A DNA stretch of 64,000 nucleotides from Luteolibacter luteus (GTDB lineage: Bacteria > Verrucomicrobiota > Verrucomicrobiia > Verrucomicrobiales > Akkermansiaceae), in assembly GCF_012913485.1 (NCBI RefSeq), contig NZ_CP051774.1, positions 6,138,001 to 6,202,000 on the forward strand, in the 5' to 3' direction. A model generated the notes under the pieces. That model was not told the DNA's origin, did no database searches, and saw only the letters and a list, made by a program, of their open reading frames with translations. Positions within the stretch are counted from its first letter, which is position 1. Every line of letters starts with the position of its first letter. Positions 50,601 through 59,087 of the stretch are shown here, in pieces. Both the position numbers and the translations under genes were made by a program.

Positions 50601-52647
50601 GTTGGAAGCTGTCACGCTTCATCCCGCGATGGGCCGTTATCTGGACATGCTGCGGAATGACAAACCGAGCATCACTGCAGGCCGCATCCCGAATGAGAAC
50701 TACGCCCGCGAGATCCTGCAGCTTTTCTCGCTGGGTCTCTACCGCTACCATCCGGACGGCTCGGTGATGCTGAATTCGAAGGGCCTGCCGATCCCGGTCT
50801 ACGATCAGGACTCGATCATCGGCTACGCCCACGTCTTCACCGGCTGGGACTACAACTACACCGGCAGCTATGCCTCCTCCTTCGCGGCATCATCGAATTG
50901 GACGCTGCCGATGCGCGAGGTGCCTGCCCGCCATTTCACCGGCAAGAAGCGGCTGCTGAACAATGTCGTGCTGCCCGGCCTGCCGGTGCTCAATGGCCTG
51001 CCGCTCGATCCTTACGCGAGCCATAGCGGGGCGGCAATCTCCGGGGATCCGGTCTTCCAGGCGCTGGCCTCGCAGGAACTCGACTACGTCCACGACCAGC
51101 TCTTCAACCACCCGAACATCGGGCCATTCCTCTGCCGCCAGCTGATCCAGCGCCTGGTCACTTCCACCCCGAGCCGCGGCTACGTTTACCGCGTGGTGAG
51201 CAAATTCAACAACAACGGCGCGGGCGTCCGCGGCGACATGAAGGCCGTGATCAAGGCGATCCTGCTCGATTACGAGGCGCGCTCGCTGGTCGCGGGGAAT
51301 GCCCCGGGATTCGGCAAGCAGCGCGAGCCGATCGTCCGCATTACCCAGCTCGCCCGCGCGTTTCGCCCGGCGAACAATTTCGGCGGAACCTACATACAGG
51401 ATGGCGGCCTGATTTCGGTGAATACCAATCCGGCCGAGCATCGCATGGCGAACAGCCAGAAAGTGCTGCTCGGCTTCGATGGCGGCGGCGGTGTGGCCAG
51501 CCAGGATGGCGACTACACGTTGATCACGCCGGTCACCCCATCCGAGTTCACCGTCCGAACCCGTGATGTCCATCGCGGCACCTGGGCTCAGGTGGCCAAT
51601 GTGATCACGGTCACCACGCCGGTCGATCACGGCTTCTCGGTCGGCCAATCGGTCTACCTCCGTTTCCGGAACGGCCACGCCGGCGCGCTTCAGAGCGGGG
51701 TCTTCGCGGTCACGGCCAAGCCCTCGAACACACGCTTCGAAGTGGCCGCGCCGGACGCTGTCCCGCGCACCGGGGAGTGCGATGCCGCGTGGTTCCGCGG
51801 TGGATACACGCAGACCGTCACCGGTGGCGTCGCCACCTTGACGATCACTTCGGGGACCCTCACGGGACTCGAGGACAATGCCCGGGTGATGGTGAACTTC
51901 ACCCCCGGCACCGGTCAGACGCCACCGCCCAATGGCATCTACCTGGTGAAGAAGGCGCCGGGCACGGAGCCGCGCCGCTTCACGCTGACGCTGGAAACCG
52001 GCACGCCCTCGGTGGCGAACAACCTTTCCGGCACCTTCCATGCCGCGGCCTTTGCTCCGGTGCTGGACCGCAGCGGCACCGCGGTTTCCGGTTACTCGGA
52101 TTGGAATGTCGGCAGCACGGACACGGACCTGGGGCAGACGCCCTTGAATTCGCCGACGGTCTTCAATTTCTTCGAGCCGGGCTACCGCCATCCGGGCGAG
52201 CTCGCCACGCAGGGCCTGGAGACGCCGGAGTTCCAGCTCAGCTCGGATACGAACGTGATCCGGCAGGCGAACTTCATCTTCGGAGGTATCTACCATACCA
52301 GTAGTACTTCCAACCTGACCTCCGGCTACACGAACGGCTTCAGCAGCTTCCGCACGGGCTCCCATGACATCATGATGGATTTCTCACCCTGGATGAGGAC
52401 CCGCACCACCGGGACCGACTACTGGACGAATACCACGAACCTCCGCGATCTGATCAAGGAGCTCTCGAAGATCCTGATGGCGGGACAGATGAGCCAGGCG
52501 ATGGAAGACCAGATCTACAACTTTGTCTCCCTGAACGCGAACATCACCTACAACGCCACCACGCCCTCCGAGGCCGAGCGCCGGAACCGCATCCGCGCCA
52601 TCATCTATTTCATCGCCGTATCCCCCGAGCTCGCGATCCAACGCTGA
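47608..52647 (+). CDS. DUF1800 giant secreted protein with Calx-beta, PA14-like and CHRD modules
   Basis: A 1,679-residue secreted protein (leader VAAFVLSLFATAKA). Order: a DxDxDG-type calcium loop region (about residues 22-70), a six-Cys cluster at 172-186 (C-G-C...CGC...C-A-C), a Calx-beta domain near 200-310, a PA14-like domain near 320-470, an Ig-like domain near 473-555, a second PA14-like domain near 558-695, a CHRD domain near 716-850 (AFFAMHVHDDR, GEIKGYFRS) and the DUF1800 domain from 870 to the end (FLQQATFGA, LRQRVAFALSEIMVV, NENYAREILQLFSLGL). DUF1800 and the adjacent DUF1501 protein are a conserved secreted pair of unknown function. Confidence 0.88.
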   Translation: MKRTLRVAAFVLSLFATAKADLDLDSNGLGDVWEAKYRPVILLPGGDNDGDGRTNLQECEAGTDPLSADDIFLIGDIIPQDNDLRLTWKTQPGKRYQIQWTPTPKVDGSWNTIPGQLTGIDGELAITTPRPLTPTAFFRVIAGDVDTDNDGLTDWEELQVGFDPNADNQASCGCGEACGCGDDCACGGTDLERMTSMLQGTPTVSISATDADGTEPLVSPATDTATFRIKRRGGMGRLTVGITTSGTASASDHEALPPTVTIPMGAREAFVTIVPKPDSLAESPEVLTLTLAPGSGYSLGATTSADVLIHDKSAANGNGLRAEFWKHPGTTANSPYFEGAPVLTRIDATVNFNNNTAPWPGPPITVVAASNYFSSRWTGEVMPEFSQAYTFYTTNNEAGRLWVNGQLLINNWPPATVTTNKQSAIISLEAGKRYPIVFEHYNNTGGHISVLGWASQSQTEQVIPQARLFADTAPRILGPLELMTFVNGPSVNYQITASGKPLSYTATNLPPGLALNPVTGLISGSPTQAGDWKVTLTATNANGSGSAYLQVTVIETSGGIVRELWAGAAGSTIAQIPVTQAPTSTSVLPSLQAPVDAADSYGARIRGFITAPATGEYRFFLRADEAAVFYLSDDEEPVNAWKRAELTAPSSAADWAGAAQSPLLHLEAGRRYFLEILHKENSGGDHLALGWAKPGQPDNVPSEIVPGHVLTRFDAVALGSSPEGSLYFTALTPQAGAVTNAYGSATLRLSTDKKTAWVTPSFGNLGSAFFAMHVHDDRLPPTSNIVFDLDEPGVEILADGSHVWQITGVGSLTAEQIADGLAQHAYLNVHSVDYPNGEIKGYFRSLDGSASFTPPPAPPSWTAEAAAANSNAAAASRFLQQATFGANGAEIAALQSKPSYDAWIDEQFAKPVGRHLPYVEKYRNVTIPNNPTYSGNLTFNSWWKNSIESDDQLRQRVAFALSEIMVVSENGPLSDRGNALSSYYDTLLENSFGNARDLLEAVTLHPAMGRYLDMLRNDKPSITAGRIPNENYAREILQLFSLGLYRYHPDGSVMLNSKGLPIPVYDQDSIIGYAHVFTGWDYNYTGSYASSFAASSNWTLPMREVPARHFTGKKRLLNNVVLPGLPVLNGLPLDPYASHSGAAISGDPVFQALASQELDYVHDQLFNHPNIGPFLCRQLIQRLVTSTPSRGYVYRVVSKFNNNGAGVRGDMKAVIKAILLDYEARSLVAGNAPGFGKQREPIVRITQLARAFRPANNFGGTYIQDGGLISVNTNPAEHRMANSQKVLLGFDGGGGVASQDGDYTLITPVTPSEFTVRTRDVHRGTWAQVANVITVTTPVDHGFSVGQSVYLRFRNGHAGALQSGVFAVTAKPSNTRFEVAAPDAVPRTGECDAAWFRGGYTQTVTGGVATLTITSGTLTGLEDNARVMVNFTPGTGQTPPPNGIYLVKKAPGTEPRRFTLTLETGTPSVANNLSGTFHAAAFAPVLDRSGTAVSGYSDWNVGSTDTDLGQTPLNSPTVFNFFEPGYRHPGELATQGLETPEFQLSSDTNVIRQANFIFGGIYHTSSTSNLTSGYTNGFSSFRTGSHDIMMDFSPWMRTRTTGTDYWTNTTNLRDLIKELSKILMAGQMSQAMEDQIYNFVSLNANITYNATTPSEAERRNRIRAIIYFIAVSPELAIQR

Positions 52648-52671
52648 CTCATCCCCAAACACCCGCACGTT

Positions 52672-54168
52672 ATGTCCACCATCGATCAGGACCGCGCCAC
52701 GGTGCTCCGCACGCGCCGCGATTTCTTCCGCACCGCGGGCTGTGCCGCGCTGAGCTCCATCGGCGTCGCCAGCACGATCCGGGATTTCCGCCTGGTGAAC
52801 TCGGCCCTCGCCCAAGGAGCCGGCCCCTTCACCTTCCCGGACTACAAGGCGATGGTCTGCATCTTCCTCTCCGGGGGAAATGACAGCAACAACCTGGTGA
52901 TCCCGCGCGGTACGGCGCACGCCCAGTATGCCTCGATCCGCGGGAACCTGACGATCCCGGAGAGCCAGCTGCTGCCGCTCAATTCGCTGAACAACGACGG
53001 CAACGAATACGGCCTGCACCCGGCCTGCCCGGAGCTGCAGAACCTCTACAACACGGGCAAGGCGGCCTTCCTTTTCAACGTGGGTCCCCTGCTCTTCCCG
53101 ACCACGAGGATCCAGTATCAGAAGAAGACCGTGGCCCTGCCGCCGCAGCTCTTCTCGCACTCCGACCAGGTCACCCACTGGCAGACCTCGCTCCCCGATC
53201 TTCCGCCGCGCTCCGGCTGGGGCGGCCGCATTGCGGACCTCCTGCACCCTTATCAGAACGAGTTGCTGAACGATCCGGCAAGCAGGGCGAAGATCTCGCT
53301 CTGCACCAGCATCGCGGGTTCAAACACCTTCGAGGTCGGCAACTCCGTCCAACAGTATCATGTCTCCACCAGCGGTGCCGTGACGCTTTCCGGCGCGGCA
53401 CCGGGATCAACCCGCGAGGGCGTGGTCAGGAACATCGCCACGCTGCCACAGCACAATCTCCAGACCGGCGTGCTCGGCGATATCATCGACGATGCGATCG
53501 CGACCGGTGCCTTGCTCAACTCCGCCATCGCGCCCACCGCTTCCTGGACTTGGGACACGCCCTTCCCGACGACTTCGGTCGGCAACCAGCTAAAGATGAT
53601 CGCGCGCATCATCGCCGCCCGCGGCGCGCTCAAGATCAAGCGCCAGATCTTCTTCGTGTCCGTCGGGGGCTACGATACCCACACCGCGCAGATGGGTGCC
53701 GGAGGCGACGCGCTGACCGGCAGCCATGCCAACCTTCTCGGCGAACTCAGCGAGGCCATCGCCGCCTTCCAAGGTGCGGTCGAGCAAATCAGCCGGCATG
53801 CGACCTATGGCGACGCCACCCTCGCGAACAGCGTGGTGGGCTTCACGGGCTCCGACTTCGGGCGCACTTTCCCAACCAATGGCCAGGGCAGCGACCACGG
53901 CTGGGGTAGCCACCACATCATCTTCGGGGGGAATGGAAATCCGACCACCGGCGCGGTCCGCGGCAAGCGCACCTACGGCACCTTCCCCGTGCATCAGATC
54001 AACGGGCCCGACGACACCAGTACCGGCCGCTGGATCCCGACCACCAGCGTGGATGAGTACAGCGCCACGCTGGCAAAGTGGTTCGGCGTGGACTCGAACC
54101 ACCTCCCGGTCGTGTTCCCGAATATCGGCCGCTTCTCCAATCCGGACCTCGGCTTCCTCAATACCTGA
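52672..54168 (+). CDS. DUF1501 family protein with Tat-type leader
   Basis: A 498-residue protein, N-terminus TRRDFFRTAGCAALSS (R-R-x-F-F, Tat-type), typical of DUF1501 proteins. The core has MVCIFLSGGNDSNNLVIP, NVGPLLFPT, FFVSVGGYDTHTAQ and GSDFGRTFPTNGQGSDHGWGSHHIIFGG, resembling sulfatase/alkaline-phosphatase-like folds. It starts 24 bp after the DUF1800 gene and is surely co-transcribed; the two products probably work together outside the cell. Confidence 0.93.
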   Translation: MSTIDQDRATVLRTRRDFFRTAGCAALSSIGVASTIRDFRLVNSALAQGAGPFTFPDYKAMVCIFLSGGNDSNNLVIPRGTAHAQYASIRGNLTIPESQLLPLNSLNNDGNEYGLHPACPELQNLYNTGKAAFLFNVGPLLFPTTRIQYQKKTVALPPQLFSHSDQVTHWQTSLPDLPPRSGWGGRIADLLHPYQNELLNDPASRAKISLCTSIAGSNTFEVGNSVQQYHVSTSGAVTLSGAAPGSTREGVVRNIATLPQHNLQTGVLGDIIDDAIATGALLNSAIAPTASWTWDTPFPTTSVGNQLKMIARIIAARGALKIKRQIFFVSVGGYDTHTAQMGAGGDALTGSHANLLGELSEAIAAFQGAVEQISRHATYGDATLANSVVGFTGSDFGRTFPTNGQGSDHGWGSHHIIFGGNGNPTTGAVRGKRTYGTFPVHQINGPDDTSTGRWIPTTSVDEYSATLAKWFGVDSNHLPVVFPNIGRFSNPDLGFLNT

Positions 54169-54182
54169 TTCCCTCGCCCCGC

Positions 54183-54704
54183 TTGAAGGTCATCGCCGCC
54201 ACCATCCTCGCCATCTTGCTCCTCGGTCTCGCCCTTTGGCGGCCTTGGGAAAAACGCGAGGCATCGCATTCGCTTCCTCCTCCCGGCCCGGTGGATCGTC
54301 AGTTCCCTCCCGCTGGCGATCCGCCGGTCACCGGGCCGCCACAGCCGGAGCCTGCTCCTGCCGTGGCGACGCCGGAACCGGTGACCCCGGAACTCTCGGC
54401 CGAGGACATCGAGAAAGTCAGCTACGCGACCGAGAACCTCGAGCTCACGCTGCGTGACTTCGGCGCCGCGCTGGGCGGGAATCCGGTGGGAACCAATGCC
54501 GAGATCACCGCCGCCTTGCTCGGCGACAATGCGAGGCAGATGAAGCTGGAGCTGCCCGCGGGATCCTCGCTGAATGCCAGTGGCGAGTTATGCGATCCTT
54601 GGGGCACGCCATGGTTCTTCCACCAGCTCAGCGCGAAGAAAACCGAGCTGCGTTCGGCAGGACCGGACAAGCAGCTCTACACGCAGGATGACTTCGTGAG
54701 GTGA
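54183..54704 (+). CDS. Small membrane protein with GspG-like C-terminus
   Basis: A 173-residue protein from a TTG start 14 bp after the DUF1501 stop; an in-frame region upstream overlaps DUF1501 codons. One N-terminal helix (VIAATILAILLLGLALW) is followed by a Pro-rich linker, an acidic helix (SAEDIEKVSYATENLELTL) and a C-terminal LCDPWGTPWFF, RSAGPDKQLYTQDDF, which resembles the calcium-binding tail of type II pseudopilins such as GspG. It may assist export or surface display of the DUF1800/DUF1501 pair; this is inference. Confidence 0.68.
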   Translation: MKVIAATILAILLLGLALWRPWEKREASHSLPPPGPVDRQFPPAGDPPVTGPPQPEPAPAVATPEPVTPELSAEDIEKVSYATENLELTLRDFGAALGGNPVGTNAEITAALLGDNARQMKLELPAGSSLNASGELCDPWGTPWFFHQLSAKKTELRSAGPDKQLYTQDDFVR

Positions 54705-54710
54705 GATACC

Positions 54711-55076
54711 TCAAACCGGCCCACCGGGACTACAGCCGCCGGAGACATCGATCTTCTCGCTCTTGCTCGCACCCACCAGTTCGATTCCTTTGAAGCCGGT
54801 AATACCCTTCAAAGGGATGACCTCGGTGAAATCCTTGATCCCCTTCAGGCAGATGGCGCCTGGCAAGCATCCGGTTAGCTCGATTCTCCAGTAATCCGGG
54901 CAGCTGACATAAATGAGAGGCATCAATCTGACCTCGAGATTCATGCAGGGAGCCTGTCCGGAAACCACCAGGAACCAGGTATCGTTAACGATACCCGGAA
55001 CTACTCCGGCGACCTTATAATCAAGAAGACGGCAAGCCGTCGCTGGAGCGTTATTAGCAAGAGTGGATATGTCCAT
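54711..55076 (-). CDS. Unknown 121-aa protein, AT-richer orphan
   Basis: A 121-residue protein with no recognised family and no signal peptide. It has about five cysteines spread over the chain (CRLLDYK, APCMNLE, SCPDYW, TGCLPGAIC) and a repeated IKDFTEVIPLKGITGFKGIELVG stretch with beta-strand periodicity. The DNA here and its 150-bp upstream region (55077-55222) are visibly AT-richer than the neighbouring giants, which suggests a recent arrival. The convergent gene ends 6 bp away. Confidence 0.5.
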   Translation of the reverse strand: MDISTLANNAPATACRLLDYKVAGVVPGIVNDTWFLVVSGQAPCMNLEVRLMPLIYVSCPDYWRIELTGCLPGAICLKGIKDFTEVIPLKGITGFKGIELVGASKSEKIDVSGGCSPGGPV

Positions 55077-55222
55077 GGGATGGGAGGGATGTAATCGAAC
55101 AGCATCACAACTCCAATGGGATGACAACATGTTTTTACATTCTTAGTTCTATGCATGTTATCTGATTCCATACACTTGAAACCAATCCTAATGATCCGGA
55201 TGCTGGAAACGATGAAGCACTC

Positions 55223-58200
55223 TCACGGATCACTCAGCCGATAATATCCGCTCTCTTCCGGAGCCATGAGCGCTACCTTCGCCGTTCCGTCCTCCCCGAG
55301 CGTCACCGCCTGGACCGGCTGCCAAGCCACGACGTTCCTCGACGACGATTCCAGCATATAGCTCCTTCCAGGGGTTCCGCTTGCTTGCAACAGCAAGCCG
55401 CCCTTCCTCGCCGGATCCGCGTGGACCGAAAGCACGGGCAAGAGGTCCGGCTCTAATGCCTGTGCCCCGCTCACCGCCTTTCCATCCTTTCCGTCCGCGA
55501 GGCTGCGCGCATTTGCAGCCGGAGGATTCGTAACCGTGATCGTGATCCATCCCAATCCAGACAGCGCGGTGCCGTCGCTGGACTTGAAGCTGAAACGCAC
55601 CGTGCCCGTGAAGTTCTTCGGAGCCTTGTAAACGAGGTTCGGAACCTTGCCGGTCAGCTTGCCCGCCGATGGCTTGTCCACGACCACATAGGTCAGCTTG
55701 TCCCCATCGGGATCCGTCGCAGAGATCGGCACCGGCACCGCCGTTTTCCAGCTGGTCGTGTATTCGCGATCCGCTGGAATCGGCACCTGGTTGTTCGGAT
55801 TGACCACGTTGATCTCGATCGCTGTCGGCAGCGACTTCGCGGTGCCGTCATTCACGACGAAGGTGAAGCGGTCCTTCCCCTTGTATCCCGGCTCGGGCGT
55901 GTAGGTCACCCCTGGCAAGGCAAGCGTGAGCGTGCCATGGACCGGCTTGGTGACGATGGAGAAGCTCAGCGCATCCCCATCCGCATCGCTGCCCGCGAGC
56001 GTCGTGCTCCCGGAGCCGTTCTGATTCACCACCATGCTCTGCGGCTGCCCCACCGGCTTGAGGTTCTTCTTCTTCACCTTCACGCTCACCGTCGCGGCGG
56101 CGGAATCCAAGCTGCCATCGTTGACCACATAGGTGAATTGGTCATTGCCGGACCAGCGGGTCTTCGGCTTGTAGACGACATTCGGAGGCGTGCCGGTGAG
56201 TGTCCCGTTGGCCGGGGCATTCACGATCCGGTAGCTCAGCGGATTCGCATCGGCATCGGTGCCCGCCAATTGCACGCTCACCGCCTTGCTCATCATCGTG
56301 GTCACCGCCTTGCCATGCGCCTGCGGAGGCCGGTTGGTATTGGCCACGCCGATCGAGACGGTTGCGTTCGGCGAGTTTGCCGAGCCGTCATTCACGCGGA
56401 AGGTAAAGCTGTCGCTGCCGGCAAAATCGTTCTTCGGCGTGTAGGTGAGATTCGGTGGCGTGCCGCTGAGCGTGCCATTCACGGGGGAACTCATCACCGT
56501 GAAGGTCAGCGGGCTTCCCTCGGCGTCACCGCCCGTCAGCACCACCGCCACCGCCGTGTTGCGCGGGGTCGAGATGGATTTCGGGTTGGCTGCCGGCGCG
56601 TCGTTCACCGGATTGACCGTGATGTTGACCGTCGCAGGCGTGGAATTCGCCGAGCCATCGTTCACCCGGAAAGTGAAACTGTCCCCGCCGTTGTAGTTCA
56701 GCTTCGGCGTGTAGGTGAGATTCGGAGCGTTCCCAGCCAGGGTGCCGTTCGCCGGCTGTGTCACGATCGCATAGCTGAGATTGGAAGACTCGATGTCGCT
56801 GCCGGAAAGGACGATGGACACCGGCGTGTCTTCCAGCGTCGTGGCGGAGCGTCCGTTTGCCAGCGGTGCATCGTTCACCGCCGTGATCGACAGCGCCACC
56901 GTGGCCGCCGCGGAAAACTCCCGGCCATCATTCACGCGGAAGGTGAAGCTATCGCTGCCGTTGACGTTGGCATTCGGCTTGTAGACCAGATTGGCACCGC
57001 TTCCCGTCAGCACCCCTTTTCCGGGACTGCTCACGATGGAATAGCTCAGCACATCCCCATCCCCATCCGTCCCGGCAAGCAGCACGGCCACCTCGGTGTC
57101 TTCATTCGTCGTCACGGTTCGCGCGCTTGCCACCGGTGGCGTGTTGCTTGCCACCTCGATCGAAACCGCCGCCTCCGCGGAAGGGAGCACCCCGTCATGA
57201 ACGCGATAGGTAAAGCGATCGGCACCAGTGAAGCCCGCGGTGGCCTTATAGCTGAGATTGGGCGGCGTGCCGGAAAGCGTGCCGCTCGCGGGCTGGGTGA
57301 CCACCTGATAGCTCAGGGCATCTCCATCCACATCGCTGCCCGCGAGCGTGACAGCCACCGCATTGTCCCTCACCGTCTTCACCGTCTTGGCCTGGGCCAC
57401 GGGTTGGTCGTTTACCGGACTGATCGAGATCGTCACGGTCGCGGGAGTCGAAGTCAGCGCCCCGTCATTCACCCGGAAGGTGAAGGTGTCGCTGCCATTG
57501 TGGTTCGCCTTCGGCGTGTAGGTGAGGTTCGGCGGCGTCCCGGAAATGATGCCATTCGCCGGGGCAGCGGTGAGATAGGAAAGCGTGCTGCCTTCCGCGT
57601 CCGATCCGCCCAAGGTGATCGCCACCGGAGTGTCCTCCGCAGTGCTCGCGGTCCCGGCATTTGCCACGGGCGTATCGTTCACCGGATTGACGGTGATCAT
57701 CACCGTCGCGGGCTCGGACTCGAAGGAGCCGTCGCTCACCGTGTAGGTGAAGCTGTCGTTGCCCGAGGCATTGGCCGCGGGCTGGTAGGTGCGGTTCGCC
57801 CCGCTGCCGCTCAGGGTGCCCAGGGCCGGCGGACTCAGGATCGTGTAGGTCAATGCGTCTCCATCGGGATCGGTCCCGCCCAGTGCGATCACCACGCTGC
57901 TGTCCTCATTCGTCGTCACCGATTTCCCGCTGGCCACCGGCGGATCATTCACCGGCGTGATAATCACGCTGACGGTAGCGACGGCCGACTCCAGCACGCC
58001 ATCGGACACGCGGAAGCTGAAGCTATCACTGCCGCTTTGGTTCAGCCCGGCGCGGTAAGTAAGATTCGGCGGGCTGCCGAGCAGGGTTCCTTTCGAGGGT
58101 GAAGAGACGATCGCGTAGGTCAGCGCGTCGCTCTCCGCATCACTCGCGGAAAGCGTGAGGTCCTGCTGGCCTTCTTCCTCGAGCGTCAGGCCGGTCGAAA

Positions 58201-58588
58201 GGGCCTCGGGCGCGGTGTTCGGGGTACCCGGCATCGTAAAGGCGACCTCCGAGGACGGCTGGCTTGGCTGGCCAAAGCTATTCCGCGCGATGACCGCGAA
58301 GTAATACGTTGTTCCGGGATTCAGGCCACCGATTGAGGCCGTCAGGTTCTTGCCGGCATCGACCGTATTGGGGCGGCTGCCGCTGGCGGTCCCCCATTGC
58401 AGTTCGTAGCGCTGGATATTCGCTTCCGGATTGGCGAGCCAACCGAGCGTGACGCTTCCTGCCGTGGCGGCGAGGGTGCCGGAGGTCGAGCACATGAGTG
58501 CGACCGCGGCGAGAGCGATGGTGCTGAGGGGGTGTCTGGTAGAGGGGGGATTAGGGGTTGGTATCTTTGCGGCGACCAAAGAATTCAT
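55223..58588 (-). CDS. Secreted fibronectin-III plus ten cadherin-like repeats protein
   Basis: A 1,121-residue protein (leader LSTIALAAVALMCSTSGTLA). An FN3 domain at residues 45-120 (GLNPGTTYYFAVIARNSFG) is followed by ten cadherin-like/Ig-like repeats of about 95 residues, each with DxDGDxLxYxIV, PxxGTLxGxxPNxTY, GxDxFxFxVxDG and a final VNDxP linker. Linkers are VNDPP, VNDTP, VNDQP, SNTPP, VNDAP (twice), NTNRPP, NLKP, NNQVP and a terminal NPP. The C-terminal 80 residues form a beta domain with ARKGGLLLQASGTPGRSYMLES. Probably an adhesin or scaffold; a 499-bp leader precedes it. Confidence 0.9.
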   Translation of the reverse strand: MNSLVAAKIPTPNPPSTRHPLSTIALAAVALMCSTSGTLAATAGSVTLGWLANPEANIQRYELQWGTASGSRPNTVDAGKNLTASIGGLNPGTTYYFAVIARNSFGQPSQPSSEVAFTMPGTPNTAPEALSTGLTLEEEGQQDLTLSASDAESDALTYAIVSSPSKGTLLGSPPNLTYRAGLNQSGSDSFSFRVSDGVLESAVATVSVIITPVNDPPVASGKSVTTNEDSSVVIALGGTDPDGDALTYTILSPPALGTLSGSGANRTYQPAANASGNDSFTYTVSDGSFESEPATVMITVNPVNDTPVANAGTASTAEDTPVAITLGGSDAEGSTLSYLTAAPANGIISGTPPNLTYTPKANHNGSDTFTFRVNDGALTSTPATVTISISPVNDQPVAQAKTVKTVRDNAVAVTLAGSDVDGDALSYQVVTQPASGTLSGTPPNLSYKATAGFTGADRFTYRVHDGVLPSAEAAVSIEVASNTPPVASARTVTTNEDTEVAVLLAGTDGDGDVLSYSIVSSPGKGVLTGSGANLVYKPNANVNGSDSFTFRVNDGREFSAAATVALSITAVNDAPLANGRSATTLEDTPVSIVLSGSDIESSNLSYAIVTQPANGTLAGNAPNLTYTPKLNYNGGDSFTFRVNDGSANSTPATVNITVNPVNDAPAANPKSISTPRNTAVAVVLTGGDAEGSPLTFTVMSSPVNGTLSGTPPNLTYTPKNDFAGSDSFTFRVNDGSANSPNATVSIGVANTNRPPQAHGKAVTTMMSKAVSVQLAGTDADANPLSYRIVNAPANGTLTGTPPNVVYKPKTRWSGNDQFTYVVNDGSLDSAAATVSVKVKKKNLKPVGQPQSMVVNQNGSGSTTLAGSDADGDALSFSIVTKPVHGTLTLALPGVTYTPEPGYKGKDRFTFVVNDGTAKSLPTAIEINVVNPNNQVPIPADREYTTSWKTAVPVPISATDPDGDKLTYVVVDKPSAGKLTGKVPNLVYKAPKNFTGTVRFSFKSSDGTALSGLGWITITVTNPPAANARSLADGKDGKAVSGAQALEPDLLPVLSVHADPARKGGLLLQASGTPGRSYMLESSSRNVVAWQPVQAVTLGEDGTAKVALMAPEESGYYRLSDP

Positions 58589-59087
58589 CTGCTGTCGACT
58601 GGGTGTGCGGTTTCACAAGACGGCTCCACGACGGGATCGTGGGGGGCTGGCGAAACGCAACTTCCGGCAGGGCGGCGTGGGGCACCGGGACCCGCCACTC
58701 CGGGGGAAACGGAGCAGAACGGTTGCGATCTCTGAGAGTGGCTGTGGGGAGGAATTCCTAGGGGGCAAACACCTTGCCGAAGGTCTGCCCGGCGCACCGC
58801 GAAATGCCTTTCAGCTGCGGATCGCCGGACTTTCTGGCGGGGGCACCATCAAGGCCGTGCAAAATGCTGCCGGGGCTTCTCAGGGAACTTCTCCGGCGGG
58901 TCAAACCCCGTTAGAGGCCTTGACGTTAGATACATAGTAGAAATTCCGGGAAACTTAACAAGAAAATCCCGCAGGCGTTTTTGAACACCACTGATATTCA
59001 GGTGTCTTCGCTCCAGCCAAGACCCTTCGAAACTCTCCGAACCGGGTCCGCAAAACCCCGAATTTTTTTCGGTCGCGCGGGTCCTGC
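58589..59087. other. 499-bp intergenic stretch
   Basis: No gene is supported. It contains several short GC-rich inverted repeats. A TTGACG at 58920 looks like a -35, but no -10 lies at the right distance and no plus-strand gene follows. Since both flanking genes are on the minus strand, it should hold the promoter and long leader of the cadherin-like gene and the terminator region of nothing obvious. Confidence 0.45.

Noticed and set aside
55937-58102. 721-codon plus-strand frame opposite the cadherin-like gene
   Set aside because: Its repeats simply mirror the sense repeats; no leader or domain.
58920-58943. TTGACG followed by TAGAAA as a promoter
   Set aside because: The spacing is 12 bp, not 16-18, and no plus-strand gene follows.
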